Part shown: in pieces, positions 1 through 8,526 of the stretch
Numbering within the stretch: position 1 is the stretch's first letter
Layout of the letters: every line of letters begins with the position of its first letter
Assembly: GCF_900129985.1 (NCBI RefSeq)
Contig: NZ_FQXN01000001.1
Span: 62,001 to 126,000, forward strand
Direction: 5' to 3'
DNA length: 64,000 bases
Source: Thermosipho atlanticus DSM 15807
GTDB taxonomy: Bacteria > Thermotogota > Thermotogae > Thermotogales > Fervidobacteriaceae
The notes under the pieces: generated by a model
The model's database searches: none
What the model saw: only the letters and a program-made list of their open reading frames with translations
What the model was told of the DNA's origin: nothing
Position numbers and translations under genes: made by a program

Positions 1-364
1 CTATCCAAGTACCTTTTGGTAAGACGTGGTTGTGTATTCGTTTATCAATTAAAAGTTGCATAATCGCATTTCTTATGCTTCTGTGTGAACGATTTATTTC
101 ATCTAGAAAAATTATATAGTTTTCATTATCAGGCCACCAGTCTGGTGCCAAAAAGACTGTTTTATTATTTTCTCTAGAAGGCAAACCAATAAGATCACCT
201 GGTTCCATTTGTGAAAGTACTAAAATTACAAGTTTTCTATTGGTTTCATTAGCTATTTCTCTCATTAGATCTGTTTTACCAACCCCAAAATGTCCAACTA
301 ATAGGGGAACTTCTCCAGATTCCATGATTTTTTTTGATAAATATTTAGCTTCCTGAATAGTCAA
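1..364 (-). CDS. MoxR-type AAA+ ATPase (3' part beyond window)
   Basis: Only the N-terminal 121 codons are in the window. Walker A (GHFGVGKT, about residues 24-31) and Walker B (IIFLDEINR, 84-92) are clear, and the text between them (MEPGDLIGLPSR) fits the MoxR branch of AAA+ ATPases, which act as chaperone-like remodelling factors. I chose a TTG start at 364 because GGAGGTG sits just upstream on the minus strand. This puts the start inside the last codons of scpB (20-base overlap), so translation is probably coupled. MoxR proteins often work with a VWA-domain partner; any such gene would lie beyond the window edge. Substrate unknown. Confidence 0.82.
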   Translation of the reverse strand, partial: MTIQEAKYLSKKIMESGEVPLLVGHFGVGKTDLMREIANETNRKLVILVLSQMEPGDLIGLPSRENNKTVFLAPDWWPDNENYIIFLDEINRSHRSIRNAIMQLLIDKRIHNHVLPKGTWI

Positions 365-857
365 GTTCAGCACCTCCAAGGTCTTTTACAAGTTCTTCTA
401 CCATAGTTTCGTCTTTAAAAACGTTAGTCAGAGAATATATATAGCCTCTTCCTTTTTTTTGTCTCTTTACTACTCCACTTGACAGTAATTGTTTAAGTAC
501 ATTATAGGAATCTTTTCCTCTTATACCATCAATTTCAGATTTAGTTAACTTATTTTTAGTAGCTAAAAGTAAAACAATTTCTAACTGAGCTTCAGAAAGA
601 CTACTTAAAGATCTTTTTCTTACAATTTTGGATACTTCTGATGAAAATTGTTCTTTAGTGTAAAATCTTAAGAATCCGTCAATATTCCTTAGTTCAATGC
701 CATGTTCTTCGGAGGAATTATATTTTTTTTGAAGTTGTAAAATAATTTCATCTAAAACGTTCTCCGAAATGTCAGTTATTTTTTGAAGATCTTGTTTTTT
801 AATACCTCTTGAAGCAAATATCATTGCTTCAACCAAGGCTATTTGATTTTTTTGCAT
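345..857 (-). CDS. scpB: Segregation and condensation protein ScpB
   Basis: 170 residues with the double winged-helix arrangement of ScpB: an N-terminal helix set (IALVEAMIFASRGIKK) and a second domain around SEAQLEIVLLLATKNKLTKSEIDGIRG, the usual ScpB consensus region. ScpB forms the Smc-ScpA-ScpB condensin that organises and separates the chromosome. The ATG at 857 lies within the 3' end of scpA (29-base overlap), the standard scpA-scpB order. Length is a little short for the family (180-200). The downstream ATPase starts inside this gene. Confidence 0.93.
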   Translation of the reverse strand: MQKNQIALVEAMIFASRGIKKQDLQKITDISENVLDEIILQLQKKYNSSEEHGIELRNIDGFLRFYTKEQFSSEVSKIVRKRSLSSLSEAQLEIVLLLATKNKLTKSEIDGIRGKDSYNVLKQLLSSGVVKRQKKGRGYIYSLTNVFKDETMVEELVKDLGGAELDYSGS

Positions 858-1515
858 TTCTGACCACTCTCTTGATTTTAAATTTTTTGTCTAAAAAGAT
901 TTTATTGAGTTTTATTAATTCTAGGATCGCTAAAAATTTAACTATAAACTCGTATCTATTTTTAGATTCTTTTAGTACATCAAAGAGATTTTTATCAATA
1001 TATTCGTTGAGAATTTTTGTCATGACTACCTCGATTGAAAGAGATTCTTTTTTTATTTGATATACCTTTTGTTTTAGTTCGATTTCTTGAAGAGTGTTTT
1101 TTAATAGTTTCTCAAACTTTTTTTCGTTTATTTTTGGAAAAACAACTCTTACATTTATGGGGTAGTTTTTTATCTTCTTGTTATCTAGTTTTCTAACATT
1201 TTCAACCATTTCTTTTAATTTAGCATATTGTTCGACTTGTGCATAAAAATTTTCCTTTGAATATTGGAATTCTTTATCTTCATTACTCCGAGGCAATAAA
1301 CTTTTTGATTTTAATTCCATTAAGTATGAAGCAGTGGCAATAAACTCTGAAGTTATATTTAGGTTCATTTTTTTCATATTATTTAGATAATTCATAAATT
1401 CATCAGCAAGAAGAGATAAGGGAATTTCCCTTATGCTCAATTTATTCTTTTTTACTAAAAACAATATTAAATCCAAAGGACCTTCAAAATTTTCAAATTT
1501 GAAAAGTAATTCCAT
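829..1515 (-). CDS. scpA: Segregation and condensation protein ScpA (kleisin)
   Basis: 228 residues. The N-terminus carries the classic ScpA signature (FENFEGPLDLILFLVKKNKL) followed by LMELKSKSLLP near residue 80. The C-terminal winged helix ends in a basic tail. ScpA is the kleisin that bridges Smc heads and binds ScpB. The start codon at 1515 abuts the stop of the CBS-domain gene (1515), a one-base contact implying co-translation. Set in the minus-strand operon that begins with panB. Confidence 0.93.
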   Translation of the reverse strand: MELLFKFENFEGPLDLILFLVKKNKLSIREIPLSLLADEFMNYLNNMKKMNLNITSEFIATASYLMELKSKSLLPRSNEDKEFQYSKENFYAQVEQYAKLKEMVENVRKLDNKKIKNYPINVRVVFPKINEKKFEKLLKNTLQEIELKQKVYQIKKESLSIEVVMTKILNEYIDKNLFDVLKESKNRYEFIVKFLAILELIKLNKIFLDKKFKIKRVVRNAKKSNSLG

Positions 1516-2117
1516 TAAAAACCTTCTTCTTCTATAATAGAGGTATAATGAATTTCATATATTTCTAGTAGATTAGCGATTGTTTCAGGGTCATCACATT
1601 GAACTTTGATTGAAACTTGTCTTTTTCCATCATCTTTTAAAGTTAAAATTGACAAAATATTCATTTTATTGTTTGCTAATACATCAATTACTCTCTTTAA
1701 CTCTCCAGGTTTATCGGGAAGTTCAAGAATTATTCTTGTTCCCGGTTCATCCATAGCAGAAAGTTCAGTGAATGCTTCTAATACTTCTTGTACTGTCAGG
1801 ATACCAATTACTTCTGCATTGTTATTTACGACTGGAAGTATTTGATCCCTATTTTCAATTAACATTAAAGCTGCCTCTTCGACATTTGAATCTTCTACAA
1901 CATAAAAGTCTGGAAATGTAACGTAATTATTAACTGATTCTTCAAGTTCCGAATCTCTAATGCTTGATTTATAAAGTACCCCTTCGAATTTGTCGTTTTC
2001 GTCTAGAACTATGCAGTAATCACATGCGTACTCCCGCATTTTTCTTAATGCTTCCCCAACATTTTGATTTACTTTAATTGTTGGAAAGTAGGTTATTACC
2101 CATTTTTTAACATTCAT
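1515..2117 (-). CDS. CBS-pair plus ACT domain protein (AcuB-like)
   Basis: 200 residues. Two CBS motifs cover about residues 7-125 (DYCIVLDENDKFEGVLY; ENRDQILPVVNNNAEVIGILTVQEVLEAF). The C-terminal part (about 128-195; RIILELPDKPGELKRVIDVLANNKMNI in outline) reads as an ACT domain. CBS pairs bind adenosyl nucleotides and ACT domains bind amino acids, so this is likely a small ligand-sensing regulator. No catalytic domain is present. The name AcuB-like is by domain order only; the partner is not known. Followed directly by scpA. Confidence 0.85.
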   Translation of the reverse strand: MNVKKWVITYFPTIKVNQNVGEALRKMREYACDYCIVLDENDKFEGVLYKSSIRDSELEESVNNYVTFPDFYVVEDSNVEEAALMLIENRDQILPVVNNNAEVIGILTVQEVLEAFTELSAMDEPGTRIILELPDKPGELKRVIDVLANNKMNILSILTLKDDGKRQVSIKVQCDDPETIANLLEIYEIHYTSIIEEEGF

Positions 2118-2120
2118 AAG

Positions 2121-3086
2121 TTAACCTCCTTTTTGATTGTCATTAAATATATTTATTTCACCATTATCAGCACAAATTACTATTATTTTGTCTTTATATT
2201 TAAAAATATCTATAGGGAATTTTCCTGTATCAAAAACTTCTATTTTCTTTCCAATAATTATAAGCTTATCATCATGTGCTGAAAGAATATACAATCGATC
2301 ATTAAATACTTTTCCATTTGTAGGTTGAAACTCTAATTTGGCTACACTGTATATTTTATCATTTTTTAACTTGTATATTGTTTTTGTAAACATGGAGGCA
2401 AAGTAAAGCTCATTGTTCCATAATAATCCGAATGACAAATAAGGTTCTGTTGTATATATTTTTTTTGTTTCGAAATCTAAAATTTTCCCTCCTCGAGAAT
2501 CAAGAACATATTTTGAAATCATGTGATTAGGTGTTATTAAATTAAAGTTAAGTAATTTGTTATCATATTCGATGTCTATTTCTTTGTTCCAAATGTAAAA
2601 ACCTATAGCTTTTGAATTGTAAAAGTCAAAATAACTTGGCTTAGAGGAGAATTTGTGATGATATATTATTTCAAGATCAAAGTTAAAACCGTACAAATTT
2701 CCATTGTTGTCTAATATGTAAACAACATTATCTAATTTTTTATAAAAAATAGGTTTATAATCCAGCTCCTTATTAACCACTTGGAGATTTTCCAAGTTAT
2801 ACAAAAGTACTTGTTTTCCTACACTATCAATTACTAGTAATTCTTTTTCATTCATATAAGAAACAACTGGATAGACTCCAACATTAGTTAAGAAGAAGTC
2901 AATTTTTTTGTTCTCAACGTTAAAAATTACTACCTTCCTTTCTATTGAACTTGTTAAGATAATGTAATTCTCATAAATAGTGTTTCTATATGTATATTTT
3001 ATACCAGTATATATACTTTCCGAAAAAAGAGTGTAGGATAAGAGAACCAGCAAACTAAATGATAATTTTGTAAATTTCTTCTGCAA
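2121..3086 (-). CDS. Exported protein of unknown function, possible beta-propeller
   Basis: About 320 residues. An N-terminal signal-like segment (LSFSLLVLLSYTLFSES) points to export. The remainder is rich in short alternating hydrophobic and polar stretches with repeated patterns such as ILDNNGNLYGFN, RGGKILDFETKKIY and DRLYILSAHDDKLIII, suggesting beta-propeller blades, but I recognise no named family. A TTG at 3107 would overlap coaBC by 53 bases; AAGGGAG lies just after it and suits the TTG at 3086, which I prefer with low certainty. Sits between coaBC and the CBS/ACT gene in one operon. Confidence 0.7.
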   Translation of the reverse strand: MQKKFTKLSFSLLVLLSYTLFSESIYTGIKYTYRNTIYENYIILTSSIERKVVIFNVENKKIDFFLTNVGVYPVVSYMNEKELLVIDSVGKQVLLYNLENLQVVNKELDYKPIFYKKLDNVVYILDNNGNLYGFNFDLEIIYHHKFSSKPSYFDFYNSKAIGFYIWNKEIDIEYDNKLLNFNLITPNHMISKYVLDSRGGKILDFETKKIYTTEPYLSFGLLWNNELYFASMFTKTIYKLKNDKIYSVAKLEFQPTNGKVFNDRLYILSAHDDKLIIIGKKIEVFDTGKFPIDIFKYKDKIIVICADNGEINIFNDNQKGG

Positions 3087-4215
3087 CTTTTTCTTTACTC
3101 CCTTCAATTTCTTTTATAGAGTCTTTTGATATAACATATACTTTTGTTGAGTCTTTTCCCATTACTTCGTTAGCATTGTTTGCAACAATATAATCAGCGT
3201 TTTTCTTTTTAAGTTTTTCTTTACCATACTCTATTATGTTTTCAGTTTCGGCAGCAAACCCAACGACTATTTGATTATTTTTTTTGTTTTTTCCAATTTC
3301 GGATAATATATCCTTTGTTCTTTCAAGTTCAACGATGAGTTTTGAGTTTACTTTTTTTATTTTAGAATTTGATACAGTTTTCGGTTTATAATCTGCAACA
3401 GCAGCAGTCATAATTATAAGATCATATTCTGTTACTCTTTCCATAACTCTATTGAACATTTCATTAGCGGATGTAACTTGTATAAATTCATCAATTAAAT
3501 GAGGCTTTTCTAAACAAGTTGGTCCGGAAATTAAACATGTGTAAGCCCCTAGTCTTTTTGCAACTTTTGCCATAGAATATCCCATTTTTCCACTAGAATT
3601 ATTTGAGATAAATCTAATTGGATCAATATTTTCTCTAGTAGGTCCAGCGGTAACAAGTACTTTTTTATTCATCAAAATCTTTGGCGAGGTAATAAATTTT
3701 ATAACCTCTAATATCTTTCGATTATCTGGATATCTTCCTTTGCCGATGTCACCACAGGCAAGATGACCTTCGTCAGGTTCAAGAATATACCAGCCGTACT
3801 TGTTAAGATTTTCGAGATTTTTTTGAGTAATTGGATTCTCATACATACGAGTGTTCATTGTTGGAACAATAACTTTAGGGGTTTTTTCAGGTAAAGCTAG
3901 GGCAATTGTGGTTAGAAGGTTATCTGCGAGGCCATTTGCAATTTTAGCTATAGTATTTGCTGTAGCTGGTGCAAGTACAAAAATGTCCGTTTTTTTTGAA
4001 AGATCAGTATGTGTGATCCAACCATGGTTAATATCAAAAGTATTGATATAAACATTACAATTTCCAACTGCTGAGAAGACGGTAGGTGAAACGAGTTTTG
4101 CAGCATTTTCTGTCATAACTATATCAATGTCATAATTTTCCTTCCTTAATTTACTAACAAGATCTACGGTTTTATAAATTGCAATGCCACTTGAAACTCC
4201 TAATAATATATGCAT
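3055..4215 (-). CDS. coaBC: Bifunctional phosphopantothenoylcysteine decarboxylase/synthetase
   Basis: 386 residues, full length. The N-terminal flavoprotein half (CoaC, about 1-180) has His69, the PTMNTRMYENP motif (118-128) and the ACGDIGKGR loop with Cys154, which catalyse FMN-dependent decarboxylation. The C-terminal half (CoaB, about 185-386) begins KKVLVTAGPTRENIDPIRF and contains NNSSGKMGYSMA and AAVADYKPK, the CTP-dependent ligase signature. It makes 4'-phosphopantetheine on the way to coenzyme A. The start at 4215 shares its base with the end of panB, so two steps of CoA synthesis are coupled. Confidence 0.97.
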   Translation of the reverse strand: MHILLGVSSGIAIYKTVDLVSKLRKENYDIDIVMTENAAKLVSPTVFSAVGNCNVYINTFDINHGWITHTDLSKKTDIFVLAPATANTIAKIANGLADNLLTTIALALPEKTPKVIVPTMNTRMYENPITQKNLENLNKYGWYILEPDEGHLACGDIGKGRYPDNRKILEVIKFITSPKILMNKKVLVTAGPTRENIDPIRFISNNSSGKMGYSMAKVAKRLGAYTCLISGPTCLEKPHLIDEFIQVTSANEMFNRVMERVTEYDLIIMTAAVADYKPKTVSNSKIKKVNSKLIVELERTKDILSEIGKNKKNNQIVVGFAAETENIIEYGKEKLKKKNADYIVANNANEVMGKDSTKVYVISKDSIKEIEGSKEKVAEEIYKIII

Positions 4216-5009
4216 TACTCTCCTCCTCTGAAGATATTGTGTTCACTTGGAAATACTTCATTTTTAACTTCTTGCTTATATTTTTCTAAGGCATTAAGCA
4301 TCATATTAAAACTATCGACATACTTTTTAGAAAATTTCGGCTGAAATTCCGGGTTAAGTCCGACTATGTCATGGAAAACTAGTACTTGGCCATCACAGAA
4401 CCTTCCAGCCCCTATACCAATAGTTGGAATAGAAAGTTTTTCTGTTATTTCTTTTGCAACTTCCTCAATTACCATTTCTAATACAAGAGAGAATACTCCG
4501 CTTTTTTCAAGCTCTATTGCGTTGTTTATTAAGTATTCCCTTGATGCTTTTGTCTTACCTTGAACCTTATATCCACCAAATACATTTAAAGATTGTGGAG
4601 TTAAACCAAGGTGTCCCATTACAGGTATACCTATTGAAATCATTTTTTTGATTAAATTTCCGAAAACTTTACCACCTTCAAGTTTTACTGCATTTGCACC
4701 ATTTTTAAGAAATATACCTGCATTTTTAATTGATTCTTCTTCACTATGTCCGTACGACAAAAATGGCATATCTGCAACAATAAATGAATTAGGTGCACCT
4801 CTTCTAACCGCTCTTAAGTGGATTAACATTTCTTGCATTGTTACTGGCATAGTATCTGAATAACCAAGAACATTGTTGCCCAAAGAATCCCCTACTAATA
4901 TTATATCAACACCGGCTTTTTCAGCGATTTTTGCTGAAGGGGTATCGTAAGCTGTTACCATTACTATCTTTTCTTTTCCTTTCATTTTCATGATCTTATT
5001 AATATTCAT
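4215..5009 (-). CDS. panB: 3-methyl-2-oxobutanoate hydroxymethyltransferase
   Basis: 264 residues with the PanB core: MVTAYDTPSAKIAEKAGVDI, LVGDSLGNNVLGY, FIVADMPFLSYG, VKLEGG, MGHLGLTPQS and IGIGAGRFCDGQVLVFHD. The enzyme transfers a hydroxymethyl group from methylene-tetrahydrofolate to 2-oxoisovalerate, the first committed pantothenate step. First gene of the minus-strand operon; a TGG-TATAAT extended -10 lies just upstream (5043-5051). panC and panE are not in the window. Confidence 0.97.
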   Translation of the reverse strand: MNINKIMKMKGKEKIVMVTAYDTPSAKIAEKAGVDIILVGDSLGNNVLGYSDTMPVTMQEMLIHLRAVRRGAPNSFIVADMPFLSYGHSEEESIKNAGIFLKNGANAVKLEGGKVFGNLIKKMISIGIPVMGHLGLTPQSLNVFGGYKVQGKTKASREYLINNAIELEKSGVFSLVLEMVIEEVAKEITEKLSIPTIGIGAGRFCDGQVLVFHDIVGLNPEFQPKFSKKYVDSFNMMLNALEKYKQEVKNEVFPSEHNIFRGGE

Positions 5010-5042
5010 ATCATATTCCTCCTTAGAAATTCTCTATACTAA

Positions 5043-5051
5043 ATTATACCA
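5043..5051 (-). promoter_or_regulatory. Extended -10 promoter for panB operon
   Basis: Minus-strand TGGTATAAT, about 35 bases before the panB start and followed by an AAGGAGGAA ribosome site. No good -35 is visible, as expected of an extended -10 promoter. Confidence 0.55.
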
Positions 5052-5067
5052 TTATTAAAAAATTTTA

Positions 5068-5076
5068 TGTTATACT
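5068..5076 (+). promoter_or_regulatory. Extended -10 promoter for csaB
   Basis: TGTTATACT on the plus strand, 30 bases before the csaB GTG. It lies almost back to back with the panB promoter, so the 96-base gap serves both divergent units. Confidence 0.5.
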
Positions 5077-5105
5077 TTTTCTAGTAAATAATTAGGGGGT
5101 ATTCT

Positions 5106-6086
5106 GTGAAAAAGATTCTATTAGTAGGTTATTATGGTTTCGGGAATTTAGGTGATGAATTAATGAGAATTTCAATTAAAAAATTTTTGAAAAGAGAAAA
5201 TTACCAAGTTGTTGAACTTTTACCTAAAGAAGTTAAGTATGAGAATGCGTATAGTAGGTTTAATATTATTTCAGTTTTAAATGCTATAAGCAAAAGTGAC
5301 ATAGTAATATGTGGTGGCGGAGGAGTTTTACAAGATAAAACTAGTTTTAGAAGTTTTATGTATTATTATTTGATTTTTAAAATCTCATTGTTTCTCAGAA
5401 AACCGGTAATATTTTTCGGTAATAGTTTTGGCCCATTTAAAAGATATTTAAGTAGAATTTTATTTAAGGATTTGCTAAGAAATAAAAAATTATATATATT
5501 TTCAAGAGATGAGGTTTCATATAAATATGTGAAAAAGTATAATAACAAAGCTTTTATTTATACAGATCCTTCAATTCCGATTTTATCCGAAGAAAAATAC
5601 GAAAAAAAAGTTCAGAGAAAAGCAGTCATTGTACCCAGAAAGTTTAGAAGTTATGTTCCAGTATTATTATGTTTAGCTAATCAAGGTTTTACTAACGTAG
5701 TTTTTGCTCCTTTTTCGCCTGAAGATGTACCACTTGCAAAACGTTTATCAAACTTTTCCGTAAAAAAGCTGAAAGTAAGTTATTGTGATGTGGAAGATTC
5801 TATAAGTCATATAAAGCAGAGTGAATTAGTAATTAGTGAGAGATTTCATGGGGCTTTGATTGCAGCATACTTTGAAGTACCTTTTATTTCTTTAAAAGAT
5901 GAAAAATTTAGGCGTTTTTTTCATAAATACCAAAAGGATTACAATGGATATGCAAAAGGCATAATTGAAGCTTCGTATAAAATTTCAAAAGTGAAAGGAA
6001 TTAAATTGCAGGTTCGAAAACAAATGGAAGAAGATGCGAAAGAAATGTACGAAAAGCTTAAGAATTTGATACATAATCTCGCTTAA
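5106..6086 (+). CDS. csaB: Polysaccharide pyruvyl transferase CsaB
   Basis: 326 residues, GTG start after AGGGGG. The N-terminus (LVGYYGFGNLGDELM) and the middle (DIVICGGGGVLQDKTS; GNSFGPFKRYLS) match the CsaB/polysaccharide pyruvyl transferase family, as does the late SERFHGALIAAYFEVPFISLK. CsaB adds ketal-linked pyruvate to cell-wall polysaccharide, making the ligand for SLH domains that tie outer layers to the wall. Single gene between divergent panB and a convergent ABC ATPase; its stop overlaps that gene's stop by four bases. The acceptor sugar here is inferred, not seen. Confidence 0.9.
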   Translation: MKKILLVGYYGFGNLGDELMRISIKKFLKRENYQVVELLPKEVKYENAYSRFNIISVLNAISKSDIVICGGGGVLQDKTSFRSFMYYYLIFKISLFLRKPVIFFGNSFGPFKRYLSRILFKDLLRNKKLYIFSRDEVSYKYVKKYNNKAFIYTDPSIPILSEEKYEKKVQRKAVIVPRKFRSYVPVLLCLANQGFTNVVFAPFSPEDVPLAKRLSNFSVKKLKVSYCDVEDSISHIKQSELVISERFHGALIAAYFEVPFISLKDEKFRRFFHKYQKDYNGYAKGIIEASYKISKVKGIKLQVRKQMEEDAKEMYEKLKNLIHNLA

Positions 6087-6850
6087 AAAATTACTATTGG
6101 ATAATTTTTAGTGGGGTGGGGTAGAATTTCTACTTCTGTTTCATAAAGTTGCTGAATATTTTCTTTATAAATTACATTTTTGGGAATTCCTTCAAAAATA
6201 ATCTTTCCATTTTTTAAGGCATAGATATAGTCACAATATTTTGCAGCAATGTTTATATTGTGAAATGCTGCTAAAACACTTTTCCCAAATTTTGTAAGTT
6301 GTTTTAGTATTTCAACTATCTTTATCGAATGCGAAATATCAAGATGAGCTGTTAATTCATCCACAAGTATTATTGGAGTCTCTTGATACAAACTTCTTGC
6401 AATTAAAGCTCTGCGTTGTTCTCCACCACTCAGTGTTGAAAAACTCCTGTTTTCAAAATTTTCTAGTCCGACTATTTTTAAACTTTCTTTTATTTTTGTT
6501 AAGTCCTCGCAATTTGAGAAGAAACTTCTACTTTTATGATAACCTCCCATTTCAACAATATCTTTAACTTTAAACTCAAATGCCGGGTTGAAGTCTTGCC
6601 TTACAAATGAAATTAATTTTGCAATTTCTAATCGGTTAAGTTTTCTTATATCTTTCCCAAAAAGTATTATTTTTCCAGATTTTGGTTTTAATAGTTTTGC
6701 GATTAAATTTAAAGTGGTTGATTTTCCAGCGCCATTAGGGCCAATAATTCCTACAAAAGTTCCTTTTTTTAGTGAAATGTTTAAATTGTTCAGTGAAAAA
6801 TTTTCATATGAAAAACAAAGGTTTTTTACTTCAAGAATTTTGTTGTTCAT
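6083..6850 (-). CDS. ABC transporter ATP-binding protein, FecE/BtuD type
   Basis: 255 residues. Walker A GPNGAGKST (37-45), signature LSGGEQRR (from 140), Walker B IILVDEL (160-166) and an H-loop in AAFHNINIAAKYCDYIYAL. The overall pattern (KLISFVRQDF, VEMGGYHKSRS, TAHLDI) fits ATPases of iron-siderophore/cobalamin importers. Walker B is followed by Leu where Pro is usual (DELTAHLD). No permease or binding protein is adjacent, so it either serves a system encoded elsewhere or acts alone. Last gene of the relA operon; its start lies within the 3' end of the transglycosylase gene. Confidence 0.88.
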   Translation of the reverse strand: MNNKILEVKNLCFSYENFSLNNLNISLKKGTFVGIIGPNGAGKSTTLNLIAKLLKPKSGKIILFGKDIRKLNRLEIAKLISFVRQDFNPAFEFKVKDIVEMGGYHKSRSFFSNCEDLTKIKESLKIVGLENFENRSFSTLSGGEQRRALIARSLYQETPIILVDELTAHLDISHSIKIVEILKQLTKFGKSVLAAFHNINIAAKYCDYIYALKNGKIIFEGIPKNVIYKENIQQLYETEVEILPHPTKNYPIVIF

Positions 6851-7370
6851 ATGATGAAGCCACCTTAAGCATTTTTTTGTAAGTTTCCATTATTCTTTCA
6901 GCATAAATGTCTTTATAAATTCCACCATTGTAATGTCTAATAGCATCTACAATGTTTCCGAATTTATTGTATAAATACTTTATATAATAAGTTCCGATTT
7001 TTATGTTTAACTTATAATCCCAAAGAATTCTAATCCATCCTTCTTCAGGTTTTTCGATTTTAAACACTTTTGCAACAAAGGCAGCCGTTTCCGGTTTGAT
7101 TTGCATCATGCCAAGTTCACCGTCTAAGCCAATTACATTTCTAAATTCACTTTCCACAATTATTACTGAAGTGATCAGGAGAGGGTCAATTCCCGTTTCT
7201 TTTGAAATTGATATGATTGTATCTTCAATCTCATACAACATTTCATCATAAGTGTCTAAACCATGAGATGCTCTATATTCTTTTATCATATCTCTAAACC
7301 ATTGGCCTGGTAATGCCAAAAGATTAGTGGAAAGTGTTAAGATTAATATAAATAAAATTATTTTTTTCAT
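6831..7370 (-). CDS. Secreted lytic transglycosylase, SLT type
   Basis: 179 residues. A signal peptide (MKKIILFILILTLSTNLLA) precedes a compact SLT domain with catalytic Glu73 in VESEFR, GMMQI (87-91) and AIRHYNGG (about 143-150). It cleaves the glycan chains of peptidoglycan without hydrolysis, leaving anhydro ends. No LysM or other wall-binding domain is present, so it is a minimal enzyme. Overlaps the downstream ATPase gene by 20 bases and follows the DUF212 gene by ten. Confidence 0.9.
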   Translation of the reverse strand: MKKIILFILILTLSTNLLALPGQWFRDMIKEYRASHGLDTYDEMLYEIEDTIISISKETGIDPLLITSVIIVESEFRNVIGLDGELGMMQIKPETAAFVAKVFKIEKPEEGWIRILWDYKLNIKIGTYYIKYLYNKFGNIVDAIRHYNGGIYKDIYAERIMETYKKMLKVASSYEQQNS

Positions 7371-7380
7371 GTTTTACCTC

Positions 7381-7722
7381 CTAAGTTATTATAAATGCAA
7401 TTAACATTCCTAAAATAAAACCAGCAATTGCTTCTGCCATTGTATGCCCACTGTTTGGATCCACTTTTCTTCTCAAACCTACTGCATCAGAAGCTGTTAC
7501 AGCTAAGAAAATAGCTGCGATAGCGGTGTGTGGAGAGTCATAACCAGTTGTTCTTGCTATTGCCCAAGCCAAAGCTGAAATTGTTGAGATATGAGCACTT
7601 GGCATTCCTCCATATCTTCCAAATGCTTTTATATCTCTATAAATGATTACTTTTATAAATTGTGAAAACAAAAAACCAAGTACTGCTGCTAATAACGGTA
7701 TATTTTTGAATAGATCGAGCAT
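7381..7722 (-). CDS. Divergent PAP2 family (DUF212) membrane protein
   Basis: 113 residues from the ATG at 7722, which has GAGGAG eight bases upstream; an in-frame GTG at 7731 is too close to that site. GGMPSAHISTISALAWA and ASDAVGLRRKV match the DUF212 (YuiD-like) family, a degenerate relative of acid phosphatases, with several hydrophobic segments. The family is typically nearer 150 residues, so this is a short version lacking part of the region after the RRK motif. Biochemical role unknown. Within the relA-dtd-queH run. Confidence 0.82.
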   Translation of the reverse strand: MLDLFKNIPLLAAVLGFLFSQFIKVIIYRDIKAFGRYGGMPSAHISTISALAWAIARTTGYDSPHTAIAAIFLAVTASDAVGLRRKVDPNSGHTMAEAIAGFILGMLIAFIIT

Positions 7723-7746
7723 TTTGAACACTCCTCTAACATATTG

Positions 7747-8526
7747 TTACGTTAAGAATTTCACTTTTAAATTATATTTATTGATTTTATTCCACCCTTC
7801 TTTTAATTTTAATTTTTTTCCGATATCGTTTTTTACAATTAACATTTTAGGTTTAATGATTTCAATAAAGTCGGTGAAAATATTTTCTATTTCACTAAAA
7901 TTTTCTTCAGTAATGATTAATATTTCAGGGTCAAGTTCATACTTTGAAAGTCCAATTTTTTCTAATTTTGCTTTTCTTTCTTTTAACTTTTCTTGTTTGA
8001 TTTTTTCAACTTCATTGAGTGAAAATATACAACCACAATAACTTTGTCTATAAATTTTTCTTTCTTTTATAAATTTTAATGATTTTTGATATTCTTTACC
8101 TTTTCTGAAAAAAGATTCTACATATTTAATTCCAGTTTCTTTTTCTACAATTTTACCAATTTTATTTATTTTATCCAAATTTTTTCTTGGAGACGCCGTT
8201 AAAGTTGTTGTAAATTCATTTTCTCCAATTTCTTTGGCTTTCAATGCAGTTTTATATAATCTAAGGAAAATACATTTTTCACATCGAGTGCTATTTTCAC
8301 CTAGGTGTTCATATCCTTTAATAAGCTTATAAAACACATTGGGATTATATTCACTTTCAACAATATTAAATCCCCACACGTATGATAGTTTATAAACTTC
8401 TTTTAATCTTTTTTCGTATTCTTCTTTTGGATAAATATTGGGATTGTAAAAATAAACGTTTTCTATTTTCCCTAAATGAAAGTATGCTGGTACTAAATCA
8501 GGAGCACAACATACGTGCAAAAGCAT
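7747..8526 (-). CDS. queH: Epoxyqueuosine reductase QueH
   Basis: 259 residues. The N-terminal LHVCCAPD (Cys6, Cys7), YNPNIYPKEEYEKR, TRCEKC (Cys82, Cys85) and SYCGC (Cys164, Cys166) are the metal and Fe-S ligands of QueH (DUF208), which reduces epoxyqueuosine to queuosine in tRNA. QueH is the non-orthologous replacement of cobalamin-dependent QueG. The protein has a tail of about 60 residues after the usual end (EILIITEENFSEIENIF onward) that I cannot assign. Its start abuts dtd (8526), so both tRNA-quality functions are co-translated. Confidence 0.92.
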   Translation of the reverse strand: MLLHVCCAPDLVPAYFHLGKIENVYFYNPNIYPKEEYEKRLKEVYKLSYVWGFNIVESEYNPNVFYKLIKGYEHLGENSTRCEKCIFLRLYKTALKAKEIGENEFTTTLTASPRKNLDKINKIGKIVEKETGIKYVESFFRKGKEYQKSLKFIKERKIYRQSYCGCIFSLNEVEKIKQEKLKERKAKLEKIGLSKYELDPEILIITEENFSEIENIFTDFIEIIKPKMLIVKNDIGKKLKLKEGWNKINKYNLKVKFLT

